Source: Artemia franciscana
Taxonomy: Eukaryota; Arthropoda; Branchiopoda; Anostraca; Artemiidae
DNA: 64,000 nt
Direction: 5' to 3'
Assembly: GCF_032884065.1 (NCBI RefSeq)
Contig: NC_088867.1
Coordinates: 24,974,018-25,038,017, forward strand
Shown here: piece by piece, positions 23,401 to 58,997 of the stretch
Layout of the letters: the number at the start of each line of letters is the position of its first letter
How positions within the stretch are numbered: position 1 is the stretch's first letter
Translations under genes and position numbers: made by a program
Notes under the pieces: model-generated
Database searches by the model: none
Seen by the model: the letters and a program-made list of their open reading frames with translations, nothing else
Told to the model about the DNA's origin: nothing

Positions 23401-24605
23401 GTCTATGTGAACGACATAACTCGTTTCCTTAACCCGAATCATGACGATCCAAAATGCTGTAACCTATGCTTTGATCAAACATCTGAGGACATTACTAACG
23501 AGCAAGATGAACTTATAGCATACGCTGAAACAACTACAATGACCTGCTGTGGCTTCGATATGCCTTCACTCCAGCGGAAGCTTGAAAACATCATAGAAGC
23601 GACCTCTCTGTGGATGGATGCCAACAAACTTATCATCAATGTCGAAAAATTTGCATCCTATTATTTACTAGGGTAGGAGCCCTTCACCTGGAAATAACAG
23701 GAATTGTGACGTCTCGTGGAAAGGTTCAACGACCGGCAAATGGATGTGCGAAATATTTAGGAGTAATAGTAGATGAAAACCTTTCTTTCCTTCCTCACCT
23801 CCATACTGTAGGGTCAAAGCTTTCAAGGAATCTGGGTATCATGAAGAAACTGAAGCACACGTTCTCACGTAAACCCTTACCCTTCTTTACAATGTGCTCA
23901 TTAAACCCCCCTTACAGTATTGCGCAATGGTATAGCAGTCGACGTTCAAATCCTATCTGAAAAAACTGGATTCCATCCACAAGAATGCCTTGAAGATCAT
24001 CAAAGACACAGATGATTATCTCTCGCTGAAATCGCTGTTTGAAGTTTCCTGCTTGGTTTTTACTTTCAGATTCCTCTTCGGCTTGCTTCCACCGCCTTTT
24101 AGGAATCTATTCCGTTTGGTATCCGAACAGCATCCTCCAATTACAAGACTATCTCCAAAGATCCATATTCGACATACGCCAACAGTGAGGTCGGATTTTT
24201 CGCCTGACATCGTCTGTGCTAAGGCTTACAATACCCTACCGCTTGAACTGAGAGGTAGGAGCTCTCTTGGTTCTTTCAAAAAGAGAATAAAAAATTATCT
24301 TGTTTTGAATAGTTTAATTTGAATAATGAATCTAAATAGAAAAGCTTAGCCATTATTGAGTTTTTTTGTGGGTATTGGAGTGGTTTGCTCCTGGATGAAG
24401 AGGTTGGGACTTGTAAGGATGGTTTTGTTGGTAGGGGCCATAGTTGTATCGAGGAGTGGAGGGAGAGCCATAGTGCGTATTTATTTTTGAGGTGATGAGG
24501 GATTCAGCATGCATTTTTTGCATAGAGATGAGAGATTATGAATGTTATGACTGTTATTATTTTTTTTAATAAACCCGAATGAACTGAACTGAACTGAACA
24601 ATGGC
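23401..24605 (+). pseudogene. 5'-truncated LINE reverse transcriptase, CR1/L2-like
   Basis: Three plus-strand frames in succession give the second half of a non-LTR reverse transcriptase: YVNDITRFL, a decayed catalytic segment AYAETTTMTC where YADDT is expected, ANKLIINVEKF, then KYLGVIVDENLSF, LSRNLGIMKKL, and the C-terminal AYNTLPLELRGRSSLGSFK ending at TGA near 24320. Frameshifts lie near 23660 and 23950. An AATAAA at about 24570 and a terminal (TGAAC)n tail (24580-24602) mark the 3' end; microsatellite tails are usual for CR1/L2-group LINEs. Confidence 0.8.
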
Positions 24606-25060
24606 TTTGGGAGCAAATCACACTTTTAATCCTCAAAGTGCTTAAAGGCATTTAGTACAAAAAGAACCCTGGGTATCAGGGAGAAGAGTCGCTTAAATGT
24701 GATATCATGCCCATTGTAACATCATCCTGCATACGAAGATGCAGTTTTTGTCAAAAGAGGATTTGAAATTAAACATTATATTTTGTTAATTACCAAAGCA
24801 CACTGGTATAAAAATTTACTTCAAAGCAGTCCCTTAAACAGCTCTCTATGATGTTCCATGGCCCCGCTAACAGTAGAGGAAAAAGGAATTCATAGTAAAT
24901 AGTGAACTGTAGCCCATAGTAACTGAAATATTAAAATAATCTTTAAAAAAGTTTATTCTTTTGGGGTATGGGGCCATATTTGACTGACAACGATGTCCAG
25001 TTCTCTAGGGTTCATCTTTTACTATTCCAAACAAGAAAAATCCATAGACTTTTTCCAGTG
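24606..25060. other. Unassigned stretch
   Basis: No gene, RNA or repeat was recognised. Confidence 0.3.
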
Positions 25061-25078
25061 TATATTTATAACAAACTG

Positions 25079-25111
25079 GCTGGGTCCCGGCATCTTGCGC
25101 CGGGCCCCAGC
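25079..25111. repeat. GC-rich hairpin
   Basis: 13-bp stem with one mismatch (GCTGGGTCCCGGC and GCCGGGCCCCAGC) around a 7-base loop, in otherwise AT-rich sequence. Confidence 0.7.
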
Positions 25112-25203
25112 ATGGCACGCGGCAGGCTTCTATATATGGATTATCATTGTCCCTTGTGTTCTAACCGCAGACAGTTTGCTGTCTTTTCATATTGAAGTTT
25201 TTT

Positions 25204-25206
<3 letters not shown>

Positions 25207-25275
<69 letters not shown>
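25207..25275. repeat. (TA)n microsatellite
   Basis: Pure AT dinucleotide leading directly into a T-rich array. Confidence 0.95.
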
Positions 25276-25277
<2 letters not shown>

Positions 25278-25930
25278 CTTTTTAGTTTTTTAGCTTTTTA
25301 CCTAATTTAGGTTTTTAGTTTTTTATTTTTATTTTTTTTTTCTTTTTTCTTTTTCTTTTTTTCTTTTTTTTTAGTTTTTGTCTCTTTGTCTTTTATTTTA
25401 GTTGTTCTTTTTTTCGTTTTTTTCGTTTTTCTTTTTTTTAGCTTTTCCTTTTTTTCTTTTTTAGTTTTTTCCTTTTTTAGTTTTTCCTTTTTTTAGTTTT
25501 TTTTTTGTTTATTTTGGTTTTTTCTTTTTTTTCTTTTTAGTTTTAACCTTTTTTAATTTTTATTTTTTTCCTTTTTTTTCTCTTTTAGTCTCTTTTTTTC
25601 ATTTTTTATTTTTCTTTAGTTTTTGCCTTTTTGTCTTTTTTTAGTTTTCTTTTTTTTAGTTTTCCTTTTTATTCTTTTTACTTTTTTAGTTTTTCCTTAT
25701 TTTTAGTTTTTTTTCTTTTTTTGTTTTTTTCTTTTTTAGTTTTTATTATTTTCTTCTCTTCTTTTATTTTTTTCTTTTTTAGTTGTTTTCTTTTTTTTAG
25801 TTTTTAGTTTTTTTTTCATTTTTTATTTTTTATTTTTATTTTTTTTAGTTTTTTTTAGTTTGCTTTTAGTTTTTTTTCTTTTCTTCAATTTTTTCATAGA
25901 AGATAGTTTTTAATTCTTTTAAGTTTTTTT
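25276..25930. repeat. T-rich TTTTTAG/TTTTTCTTTT array
   Basis: About 650 bp of irregular T-rich units like those at 4500-5535. It is followed by ttgacgttatac and a gacagacagacgg motif like those next to Helitron 5' ends, so it may be a decayed Helitron leader. Confidence 0.85.
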
Positions 25931-26548
25931 TAGTTAGTTTTTTTATATATATTGACGTTATACTTAGTGACAGACAGACGGACAGTACATTTTTATTCAT
26001 ATAGAAGTCAAATAAACTCTCTCTTCATCTTTAAAATGGCAAAAAATGCATATTATAAGATAAAAATGAAACCCTTTTTGAACTAATAATAATAATAATA
26101 ATTTATTGTTACCCTCTGCATAAAACACAAATATACTAATTAGGAGCATAAAAAAGGGAAAACAAAAACAAAACGGCACAGAAAAAAAAAGAAAAGAACA
26201 AACACACACGATTCTTGACAACTTCAAACACTTAAAAAAAACTTTTTATCAAAAATAAAATACCATCTAATCAGCTTCTGCACATTACATAAATATAACT
26301 GAACCAACCCTTTATGCATTGTGTTCCTAATGCTTTAGTATATAGATTAAACATCATATGTTTTTACAGATAGCGACGCGAGGCACTTGATAGAAGACAA
26401 GTCAGTGGACAATCGATAAATCTGTTCCAATGGTCAGCAAATCTACGTGACAGTTCGTCCATTTTTGACAAATCTCAAAAACACCGTACCATCGCAAAAC
26501 GTAACTATTCGAGTCCAAATGGGGATACTAAGAAAATACTTGCGGAAC

Positions 26549-27098
26549 CTAAGAACAGTGATCAAATTCGCTTTTTATCAGATGCAGGATAAATTTCCAA
26601 ACATGTATCAAAAACAACATATTCCATACAAAAACCGCATCATATAGCCGACCAAGGATTCTCTTATCAAACTTGCATTTTACCTTGAAGAGAAGACCAT
26701 AAGATTTTCTTAGTTTCTCTTTCAAAGAAGCAATTATAATATGCCTAGTGCATTTAATTGAAGTTCCATATGGAAGACCTAAATGCTTAAATGAACTTGA
26801 AGATTGTTGCGGGACCAACTTGAAGTATATCATTGTGTACCATCTCCAGTCCAAAGACAAGAACCTTTGTTTTGGAAGTAGCAACTGAAAGGCCGATTTC
26901 TTTCAGTCTGGAGCAAACAACATCAACAGCGTTTTGGAGTGCCCCAAGATTGTCAGCCGAGAGAAGAATGTCAGCAGCATAAGACGAGTGACTTGCGTCA
27001 ATATATGGCTCAATTAAGTATGGTAGAACCTGTCAAGCAGCTTCTCTAATTGGGCTATTAAATATTGCCAGACTAAGAACAGAACCTTGCAGTAATGT
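26549..27098 (-). pseudogene. LINE reverse transcriptase relic
   Basis: Minus-strand frames give LLQGSVLSLAIFN, SSYAADILLSADNLGALQ (the YADD box with Ala in place of one Asp), LSVATSKTKVLVFG, then after a frameshift FKHLGLPYGTSIKCTR. This is the central and thumb region of a non-LTR reverse transcriptase. It is disrupted by a stop and a frameshift and is too short for a clade call. An (AAT)n run at 26085-26105 could be its 3' tail. Confidence 0.65.
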
Positions 27099-28157
27099 TA
27101 TGAACCATTCCAGTAATGTGCGTGATTGCCAGATGGCCGCATCTTTTTTTCACTTCTCTTCCTGTGACTAAGGTAAATAGAATTGTTACTAACTAGTATA
27201 GATGATATCAGACATTCAATCACGTGTCTCTGCTTCTTCTGGAAAATCAATCTCACAACTGTTGCGGAAACTTAATTCTATCAACGAAACAGATGATCGT
27301 GGGAGCACCATAAACGGATAGTGGCATAAAGTTTAAAATGAAATTTGAAAAAAATAATTCTAATTGTGTCGCTCTAACGATAGGAATTAGTTCATCATTT
27401 TATTTTGGGCTGAAATTTTAACTATATTCTTGAAATAAATATTAATGTATATGAGCAATATTTTACTTTTAGATTGTTATCTATGGGTAATGTTGCTTGA
27501 AAAACAAAATCCTTGTGTAAATAATTTTTCATAATTTTCTCAGCAAAAAAAATATAGGAGACATTCAGTTTAAGAACTCAGTTTTAGCACATTAACTGCT
27601 GAAGGAAGAATTTGAAATGTAATACAGTAATGAATGGGTAGATAGCTTGTCTTGACTGCAGTTATTCAATCAGGGCTACAAGAAACTTCTCTGGATTACA
27701 AAGGATTCGTTCAAACAGCAATCAGGGTAGTTTTGTTGTTTTTCAAAGAAATAAAATAATATATAATCTATATACACGAAAAATAATGTCAAAAAGCTTC
27801 GTGGCTTATACATTAATCTTGAGTAGACGAGACAACGTTGAAACAAAGCAAAGAATACATAAATGCGATCCTTCAAATTAAAAAAAAAATTCAGGATCCG
27901 GCAAAAAAGGCATATTTGTGCCTGTTTTTTATATTACATGCTATGTATTGTGAACCAATTAGTATTTTCAATAGAAGACGAAATATTTCACGATATATGC
28001 ATTGATGTCCAGTTTCTCTTGTATTAGACTTATAACAGTACTTACTGGTATTGGCAATGAAATATTAAAAATTTTTCTCATATGAGTAAACTCTTGGTAT
28101 TTGCGACAAACATTTAAAAATAAAGTCTCTGAACTTATTTAAAATATAATTGAAACG
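27099..28157. other. Spacer downstream of the fasciclin-like gene
   Basis: Presumed 3' UTR and intergenic sequence of the minus-strand gene. No coding segment or clear polyadenylation signal was recognised. Confidence 0.4.
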
Positions 28158-50253
<22,096 letters not shown>

Positions 50254-52900
50254 TTTAGAAGCTCTACTGAAAATTTCAACTTCTCATTAACACTTAGCAG
50301 GCAAATCCAGGATTGCCATCTAAGATTCTACTGGTCAAAATAAAAAGAAATGATCGTTGTTTTGTTTAGGTATTATAATACTTTATGTGATACTTTTGTA
50401 AATTTGAGCTCTGAATGTTGTAAGTTTTAATTACATTTAAGTGCTTAATATTTAGAAGGGAAATTTTACCATTTTAAGCAGATGTTGTTTTCAAGCATTA
50501 GACAAATTTTATCAATTAATTTTGCAATACTTACTTTACTAAGCTATTATAGCCTAGTCATAGCATTAAGCCGAAAAAGTCTACACCGCCTAATGAGCAC
50601 TCTTCCTTCATCCCATGCTACCAAAAGCTTTTGGTTTGCTTATTTCTCACAAAAATAGCCAACAATATAAAACTATTTGTTTCTTAATCATCATTTAAGC
50701 CTTAATCAAGAGAGCCTTGCCGTCTCCTTAGTTTTATTGGGTATTTAGTTGATTTTTTCTAAAACTCAAGAAAATAGAATCCCATCGCTTGACAGTTTTT
50801 TTAAGTAATTTCATTTTTTTTTTCTTCTTGTTTTTAATCAACACACTTTTATTATCATTAAACATACCATGATTGTAAAATTAGAATGTAGAATTAGCAT
50901 AGTCAACAATATGCGCAATGGGTCTTTCATCCCAACCAATATCTAAATATGTGTTGATGTCTTAAGGACAATACTCCTGTTTCTCCCACAACCTTCTATA
51001 TTTTTTATACTTGTTCATTTTTAAGTCCCCCCCAAGATGATGGAGGATTTCAATTCTCTAGCGGTGTTGCTGGGTTGTCATTTTTTATATTTTTTATCAT
51101 CAATGTTGGCACCAATTATTATCATCAATGTTTTTATTCAAATTAGGTAACATTTTCGTAAAACGGATTATATTTATTACTTCTGAAGTTGTTTCTGTCT
51201 GTACAAGAGAATCTCATATTTTTTTCTGAAGGGGTGGTTTTTCATCTTCTAACCCCTTCAAGTAAAAAAAAAATAGTGATATTAGAACCAAACAAGGATT
51301 GAAAATCTAGAAATTACATTGGGAAGGGAATAGTTTTATCAGCCATTTTACAAAACTCGGGGTAAATACAACGTTAAGGTTGAATATTTTTCATTTTGTA
51401 CTTATATATTATACCGCTAACGCTCAAGTTTACGCTGGGTAAAACTCGAGAGCAAACCGATTTTATCTGTCTGTATTAAGAAAAAATTAGCTTACGATCA
51501 GTAAAAAACAAGTGGCGGGTGACAAATTACATTGAATTTATATAATTTGGGCTATATATTTGTACATTAGGGGGGGTGTTAGTTAGATTACCCTCACCAC
51601 ACCACCTCCCACCCCCCCAGTGTGCAAATATATAGGCCAAATTTGTTTCTAAAGTGTTATATTTTCATCATGTTTTGGTATTTTTAACAGGATTAACCTA
51701 AGGTCATTTCTTGAATGTTGGCGGTATAACGAATAAGTACCTCCATTTCTATACTGTCCACGGTCAGCGTTCTAGAAATCCCTTTCTCATAGAATTTACA
51801 TTTTCCTGAGTAATTTCTTCATTATGCTTTTTTTTAAATCAACCTTCAATGTTTAATTAACAGATCTCTTGGTCCTGAGCACAATTTTTACTTGAAAAAT
51901 AATTGCTCTTTTTCAGCTTTTGGCAACACTGGGCGGATGTAAAGTTGACAAGCGTGAAAAAAGGGTGTCGCCTTTGTCAATGTAGCTAGTGACTTTTGTA
52001 AATTAATCTTTTGAAAAATACTGTAGCCGCACAAGGTGACGGAAAAGGAAGGAAATTAAATTAAAAAACGAAAGTTGTTTTTAAGTATTAGGAGAAGCCT
52101 CGGGATTAATTTAATGACTAGGACGGAGATTATAATTAAGAAATTTTACTTTCGTTATGTTTTCCTGCTATTGATTGACTTTTTCTTTTTTACGCAAAGA
52201 AAATAAAGCTAGCAATCAAGGGTCTGGCTAGCGAGGATTGACAGACTGTGGAGTCCTAAAAAATTATTAGTCTCCTCCCCCCTCCCTCACTATAAAGTCT
52301 GGATCAGCAGCTGTAAAGTCAAATTATAGTGGAAGATGATACATTCACCCGCCTCCCTAACTGTCTTATTCCTCCCTCCCCCGATATAATAAAAAGTCGT
52401 GACAATACTATCAATTAATGTATAAGGAAAACTCAACGATGGAAAAACTATGACTCATAATTAATATCGGGCGATGACTGGATTTTTCAATGTATTGATG
52501 CATCAATTTTTTTACTTCAAATATTTGGCATATCTAAATGTATATATTGGAGGCATTTTCTTTTCTGACGCTTCCGTTAGGCAGATATTAACGACAAAAC
52601 TAAAGATTAGTCAACGACAATTGGTGAAAAAATTTCGAGCATCACGGTATCAAACTAATGCACAAGCCCCAATAAAGAAATAGTTAGGTTAAAGAAGAAA
52701 AGCACTAATTGATTTTATTGAGTTTATCCTCAATAGCAAAACAAAATAACTGAGTTTGGGCATGTTATTACAGGGGCTAATCGTTCTCCGCCACCTGATG
52801 TAAATATCACATTGCTACTTGTTTCGCCACGTGTGGCACCCTTCTACAGTGTATGTCACGCTTCCGTCGTGCGGTGTTGTATGTACCACCCAGTACGCAT
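50254..52900. other. Upstream region of the fasciclin-like gene
   Basis: Presumed promoter and 5' UTR side of the minus-strand gene. No TATA box or start site can be assigned with confidence. No other coding segment or transposon was recognised; 51550-51625 has short C and G runs. Confidence 0.35.
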
Positions 52901-52928
52901 AGTTGTTGAAACTGGGTGGTCTCTCGTG

Positions 52929-53120
52929 CTAAAAATTTTGTAAAAGAGTTGTTTTTCTGTTTGGTTGATCTTCTGACAGGCTGGCCTTCGGGAAAATTAT
53001 CTTAGAAGGAAGATAATTGTTTTCAAGGGAAGACTGTCCAAGGTTAATATTTCTCCTCAACGTAAATATCTTGTCACTCCGGGATTTCGCTTGTGTTGGT
53101 TGTACACTTGTCTTGCTCAT
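52929..53120 (-). other. Uncertain 63-codon ORF
   Basis: ATG to TAA on the minus strand, MSKTSVQPTQAKSRSDKIF..., hydrophilic with no recognised domain. It could be a small coding exon or chance. There is no supporting neighbour. Confidence 0.15.
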
Positions 53121-53199
53121 ATGTTTTTAGGTACTTTTTTCTGCCTTTCCCGTCGTCTTGTGCCCTCTGATTGCCACTGGAGAAGCATGTTTGGCAATT

Positions 53200-55277
53200 T
53201 TGATGATGAATTGCAAGTCAATTAACCTAGGTACAACCTCCATTGTTCAATTACATCAGACATGTCTGTATGATTGGTAAATTGAAAAAAATACATTTTG
53301 GTTATTTGTCTGTCCAATTAATGTTTAACATTCTTTGCAGGCAGCTGTTCTCATACGCAGTGAGACATTTCTCTTGCTCAGCTGCAAGTTTTAGGCTCTC
53401 AATCGAATATGCTAGGCCTGAAAAAACGTGGCTATGGACCAAACGTAAAGCCAAAGGATTCCGTCAATCAATTGATTCAAGCATGTTTGACTGTGTAGGA
53501 ACCTGTTTGCCGCTTGAGTCAAGCGTTAACATTGATTGATATAAAGTTTGAATGACTCAAGCGGTTGACGAGGGTGATTAACCGTCTAGACTAATTTTGT
53601 TCAAGTATTACGTCAGTCACGCGTCAACAGCAGTAGAAGACACACCAGAAGTAAGCAAAAACACAGAAAGCAAGATATCTGTTTATTAATAGAGTTATAC
53701 CAGGATCATCCTGAGTTATTGAAAATTAAAAGTAGAGACTATTATAACTGAAATAAGAAAATGTGACATTTGACAGTATATTGCGGGTGGTAGAGACATT
53801 GAAACCAGACTATACAGTGTCCGAACTAAAAAAGAAAATTAATGTTTAAGAACAAATTTGAACCACGAGTACAAGAAGATCGAGCAGAAAAAGAAGTTGT
53901 AAACCAACAATGTTTCTTTTTTTCGTTTCAGCGCAGCCAAAGTACATGTAAAAAAAGCTAAGTCAGTATTAGACTGCATTTCACAACGGTAAACACTTCA
54001 CTACCTGACTCTGAACTAAAACTAAAATCTGGCCGTGAATTAAAATTAAACTTGAAATTAGCTTTGGTCAAGATTGAAGGGTTGATTGAAGGGTCGATTG
54101 AAGATTGATTGAAGCACACGTCAATGGATTGACAAAAGCTTTTGATCAAAATGATCGACCATCCCAGCTCTCCTTAAGAAATACTGACTGCAAATCAGTT
54201 GTTAATCTTCCCTGCTTTTTTGTTCTTTGTTTTTGCGACACTGGAAATGGACAGATCGTTGACCCATAATTTCAATCTAACAGAATCGTAAGATAATAGC
54301 GGCAGTCATTCTGATAGCATAACAATCATACTGGAAATAAGAAAACATATAATGTTTTAATGCGTTGGGTGATTTTGCATTAAAAGGATGAAATCGACGT
54401 AACTCAGATTGCAGCATGTCTCCATGTTTTTGGAAGCTTTCGCAGGAGCACACTAATTAGTGCCAATTCACGAAAATATCAGGGGAGATGCCCCCCTAAT
54501 AAATGCCCCCTCCCAAAAATAGCCACTGGCAAAGCTCTTAAAAGCTCTAAACTGGGGTATAGTTTTGAAAACACCTCATAACTATCTAGTACAAAGAAAG
54601 GCCATATAGTTAAGCTACATATCTTTCATTGCATGATATTGAGTGCTGTGAATTTTATCTTGAGTTCTCTATTACTTAGTTCATCGTTTTCACGGGATAT
54701 TAAAGCCCTCAGTGATACGTAGATTATCTGCATATTTACAAGAAAAAAATTCTGAAAATAAATTAAATACTAAAATAAGTAAATTCTGAAAATAAATTAA
54801 ATACTAAAATAAGTACATGGTAATTTCGTCATCGTTCCAAAGTAAATGTGAGCATCTTGAATTTTTTCGAAAAATAAAACATTGATGTCTGAATAGTTTC
54901 CTAGACGCCTTACCCACGCATATCAGGTTTCCAGAGATGTATTTATTTCTGATCGGGTAAAGGTGACAAGGTAATGACTATAACAAAGATGATCCAGTAC
55001 CTCTCAGACCATCTGATATAATCGTATATTCTATATACTAAAACAAAGAAACCTACACGCTATAATTCTCATATATTTTCTAAATAACATCATTAAAAAA
55101 AGAAAAAAAAATACAAAATCGTCTCATGAAAACGCTTGGAAACTTTGTTTTTACTTACCTGTACGGAAATGTTATCTCATCCTTCTGTTCTTGGTTAGGA
55201 GAATAACCAAGGTTCTTCTGTGACGAATCTAGTTTCTTAATAACAAGGACAACACACTTAAATTTATTTGTATAGAT
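53200..55277. other. Unassigned stretch
   Basis: AT-rich. A short direct repeat (ctgaaaataaattaaatact) occurs at about 54752 and 54785. No gene, RNA or transposon terminus was recognised. Confidence 0.35.
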
Positions 55278-56472
55278 CAGTGGTTCCCAAAAAATTTTGT
55301 TCCACGTCCCACCTAGGAATTTCTAAAATCCTGATGCCCCTTTCTTTATTTTAAAATTTTGTTTCTGAAAATTTTACGTGCATTTATCTGAAGCAAGCTT
55401 AAAAGGCCATTAACTTGGTGCCTTTTTTGGGTCGTTCTCTAGGCTACAAATTAAAAGAATTGTCTGAACACAATCACCTTTTATACAATGTATGACATCA
55501 CCCAGAGGAAAACCATTTTTTTTCTATTATTATTATTTATTAAGACCCTAAAGTATAGCTAAATCTTGTTTCTGAAAATTTACGTGCATTTATCTGAAGC
55601 AAGCTTAAAAGGCCATTAACTTGGTACCTTTTTTGGGTCGTTCTCTAGGCTACAAATTAAAAGAATTGTCTGAACACAATCACCTTTTATACAATGTATG
55701 ACATCACCCAGAGGAAAACCATTTTTTTTTTCTATTATTATTACTTATTAAGACCCTAAAGTATAGCTAAATCTTGTTTCTGAAAATTTACGTGCATCTA
55801 TCTGAAGCAAGCTTAAAAGGCCATTAACTTGGTACCTTTTTTGGGTCGTTCTCTAGGCTACAAATTAAAAGAATTGTCTGAACACAACACCTTTTATACA
55901 ATGTATGACATCACCCAGAGGAAAACCATTTTTTTTCTATTATTATTATTTATTTAGACCCTAAAGTATAGCTAAATCTTGTTTCTGAAAATTTACGTGC
56001 ATTTATCTGAAGCAAGCTTAAAAGGCCATTAACTTGGTACCTTTTTTTGGGTCGTTCTCTAGGCTACAAATTAAAAGAATTGTCTGAACACAACACCTTT
56101 TATACAATGTATGACATCACCCAGAGGAAAACCATTTTTTTCTATTATTATTATTTATTAAGACTTTAAAGTATAGCTAAATCTTGTTTCTGAAAATTTT
56201 ACGTGCATTTATCTGAAGCAAGCTTAAAAGGCCATTAACGTGGTACCTTTTTTGAGTCGTTCTCTAGGCTACAAATTAAAAGAATTGTCTGAACACAACA
56301 CCTTTTATACAATGTATGACATCACCCAAAGGAAAACCATTTTTTTTTCTATTATTATTATTTATTAAGACCCTAAAGTATAGCGAGCCGAAGGGTGCTC
56401 GTCCTGCCCATTACCCACTAAAATATTACCATGCCCAACAGTGGGGCATACGCCCAAAATTGGGAATCACGG
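55278..56472. mobile_element. hAT-like MITE with internal tandem repeats
   Basis: Left end CAGTGGTTCCCAA, right end TTGGGAATCACGG: imperfect terminal inverted repeats of the CAGTGGTTCCC type known from hAT elements. The flanks GTATAGAT (55270-55277) and GTATGGAG (56473-56480) match at 6 of 8 positions, consistent with an aged 8-bp hAT target duplication. No transposase is encoded. Most of the interior is a tandem array (55361-56384). Confidence 0.75.
55361..56384. repeat. Five tandem copies of a 206-bp unit
   Basis: Units begin gtttctgaaaatttacgtgc at 55361, 55568, 55775, 55981 and 56186 (spacings 207, 207, 206, 205). Each contains ttgggtcgttctctaggcta and ttttatacaatgtatgacat. Copies differ by only a few substitutions and T-run lengths. 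Confidence 0.95.
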
Positions 56473-56480
56473 GTATGGAG

Positions 56481-58997
56481 AAACCAAATTCCCCTTAGCT
56501 TCCGGTTAAGATTTTTCATCGAGTGAGTCGCGCCTCATACACAAATATCAATTACTGTCTACCGAGTAAATTTGCCCGACTGAAGGTAATTTGGAGGGGA
56601 AACAAACTTGTGGAGGTTCTTAGCTAGGATTTAGCCTAAAAATGGAATTCGACAAGTTTAATGGAAGTATAAATCGGTTCATAGCGAAAGTCAATTTTTC
56701 TTACGAGGTTGGTCGGTCCTACCATCCACGGCCGATTATAGACGATGTAGTTTTCACTCATTTTAAGGTTTACATTCATTCTTCACTGTCACTAGAAGGT
56801 TCATTAATTCAATTAATTTTTCAATCCATATTCAATTCGCTTATAGTTTTATAAGTAAATGCCATTTAAACGATAATTAAAAATATTTTTCTACTTTTTT
56901 CAGAAAAAAAATAGTCTGACTTCTCATGCTGTTCACCCCTGTTTCTACGTCATTAACGACGTTCTTACGTCATTAACCAAATTTTTGCATCATTAAAAAA
57001 GCTAACAGTAGTAACTGAAAATGCTAGCAACCTTGATGTAGGTTATAAAGCGATTCGGGCTTCATAAGAACAAAGTAATAATAAGGCTATCCGCGAATTT
57101 ATTTATATTTTAGATATTGTCCTTACTTGAGCAAGCTGCAGGTAAAAGCTTGAGTACAATACTTTCTTTAGCGAGTTTAACATTTTTTGCAACATAAACT
57201 GGTATGAAAGCATCGATTATTGGGATGTTATCCAAAAAAATAAAACATAAAATATTTTGTAATCATAATTTTCGAAAGAAAAAATAGATTTATTAAGGAC
57301 CTCCTAACATAAAATTCAACTTTAACTGTATTTTTTGAATTATAGAACGTAAACTTGGAACTTAAAGATGCTTCGTCCAAAAAAACGCATGATAACTCCA
57401 TCTAAAATTTTAGCTCTGCGCACAAATGTCTATAAACCATGTTGCTTTCTACTGACTGTGGTCTCAACTAAGTTGGAAATAAAAGAAAACACATCTGAAA
57501 TAACAAAGTTTCAATATATTTTGGCACGTCAGTTTTATTTAATAGATAATAAAAATGTAGAAATATTAACAATGTGACAAGGCAGTGAGAAAATGTATCT
57601 CAATAAAAAAGACAAAATTTTTAAGCACAGAAAACTGCACAGAACAGCACATCTACTAATGCTTAGTTCAGATAAAAAAAAAGAAAAATACTAAACATTT
57701 GATTCCCAAATGCTTTCTGATTAAGTTAAAACAGTATTGCTACATCAGATTTTTTTTCCTACGATACTCTTAAAAGATATTCTATTCTGTTACTCAGAAG
57801 AGGAAAATCCCGTGATCTTAAGTAGACAAGGCACAAAACATCCCATTTGTCAAAAGACTTTACGTTTGACTAAAAATATTCAAAAACAAATAAATGAAAA
57901 AACAATTCACCCAAGATCAAAACAATCTTTTAAATCTGAGCAAGAAAACCAAACAGCAGAAGAGAAAAAAAAAAATTGAAAAATATAAAGGCGCTCAAAA
58001 AACTATTTATGATATGATGCTAAATTGTTTTTTCAGGATTTTTTTAGGGGCATTTATATTGTCAAATCCTAGCAATAGTAAAACAAAACAAACTCTATCG
58101 ACCTGAATAGTCATCGAGTTTTCCTTCTAGGGTTTCCGATCTCTTTTTTTTCTGAACAAAGCTTATGTAGAACAAAATGCAAGTACAACTGGTAAGAATA
58201 AATAAATAAAAAAAAATCTGAATTTAACATAGTGTTATAAAAGTAAAAATTTCAATGAGACGTTACATACATTATTTTAACGTCAATATACCAACTCTCC
58301 TTACTTTAATTACTTTTTTTTCAGACTGATGAAATAAGTAAAAGCTAGAGAACTATAACAGTCTGAAAACTGAAAATTTTTAACTTTTTCTTGCACATGG
58401 AGCTCGTTCGTTTTTAAGGTTTTTTTGAGGGAAAAAAAAATGCAAAATAAGAATAACTGACACTATATAATTTGCCCCATGTCCAATTCTGCACTGAATG
58501 GTGTCATTTATACTTAGTCTTCTCAAAATGGGTAATTTTAAGGGTAAGAGAGCAAGAATGGGTAAAAATCGTATGGCTAAAAAATGGGAGGTGAAATATT
58601 ACAAACTGGTACTCAAGACTTCATCCAGGGGGGAGGGGGTGAATCTCCCCCTCCCCCTGAAATACTTCTCCGACTCCCAAAGACAAAGGAAAAATGCATA
58701 TAAACAAATTTCTGATGGGTTTTCATATTTTTTTGTACCCCCACCCCCCTCAAAAAAATCCTAGATACAGTCCTGCTGGTGAGGCATAGAAACGGCAATT
58801 TATTTATAATTTATCGGTATAATTTTTTTTGTAAAGACTTGTTCAAAACAGTATAAAACGTTATAAGATACTATTTGCATCAAAACCAACTGATTACATG
58901 GATTCTTGCGCACGTGATAGCACAAAGCCCCAAAAATTGAATACTAGCATAAATTAAGAATATTTAGGAGTAATTTAGGAGTAAGTTCCGTACTCCA
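56481..58997. other. Unassigned stretch
   Basis: AT-rich, with no coding exon recognised. Short frames such as 57368-57577 lack domains and splice context. Confidence 0.3.
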
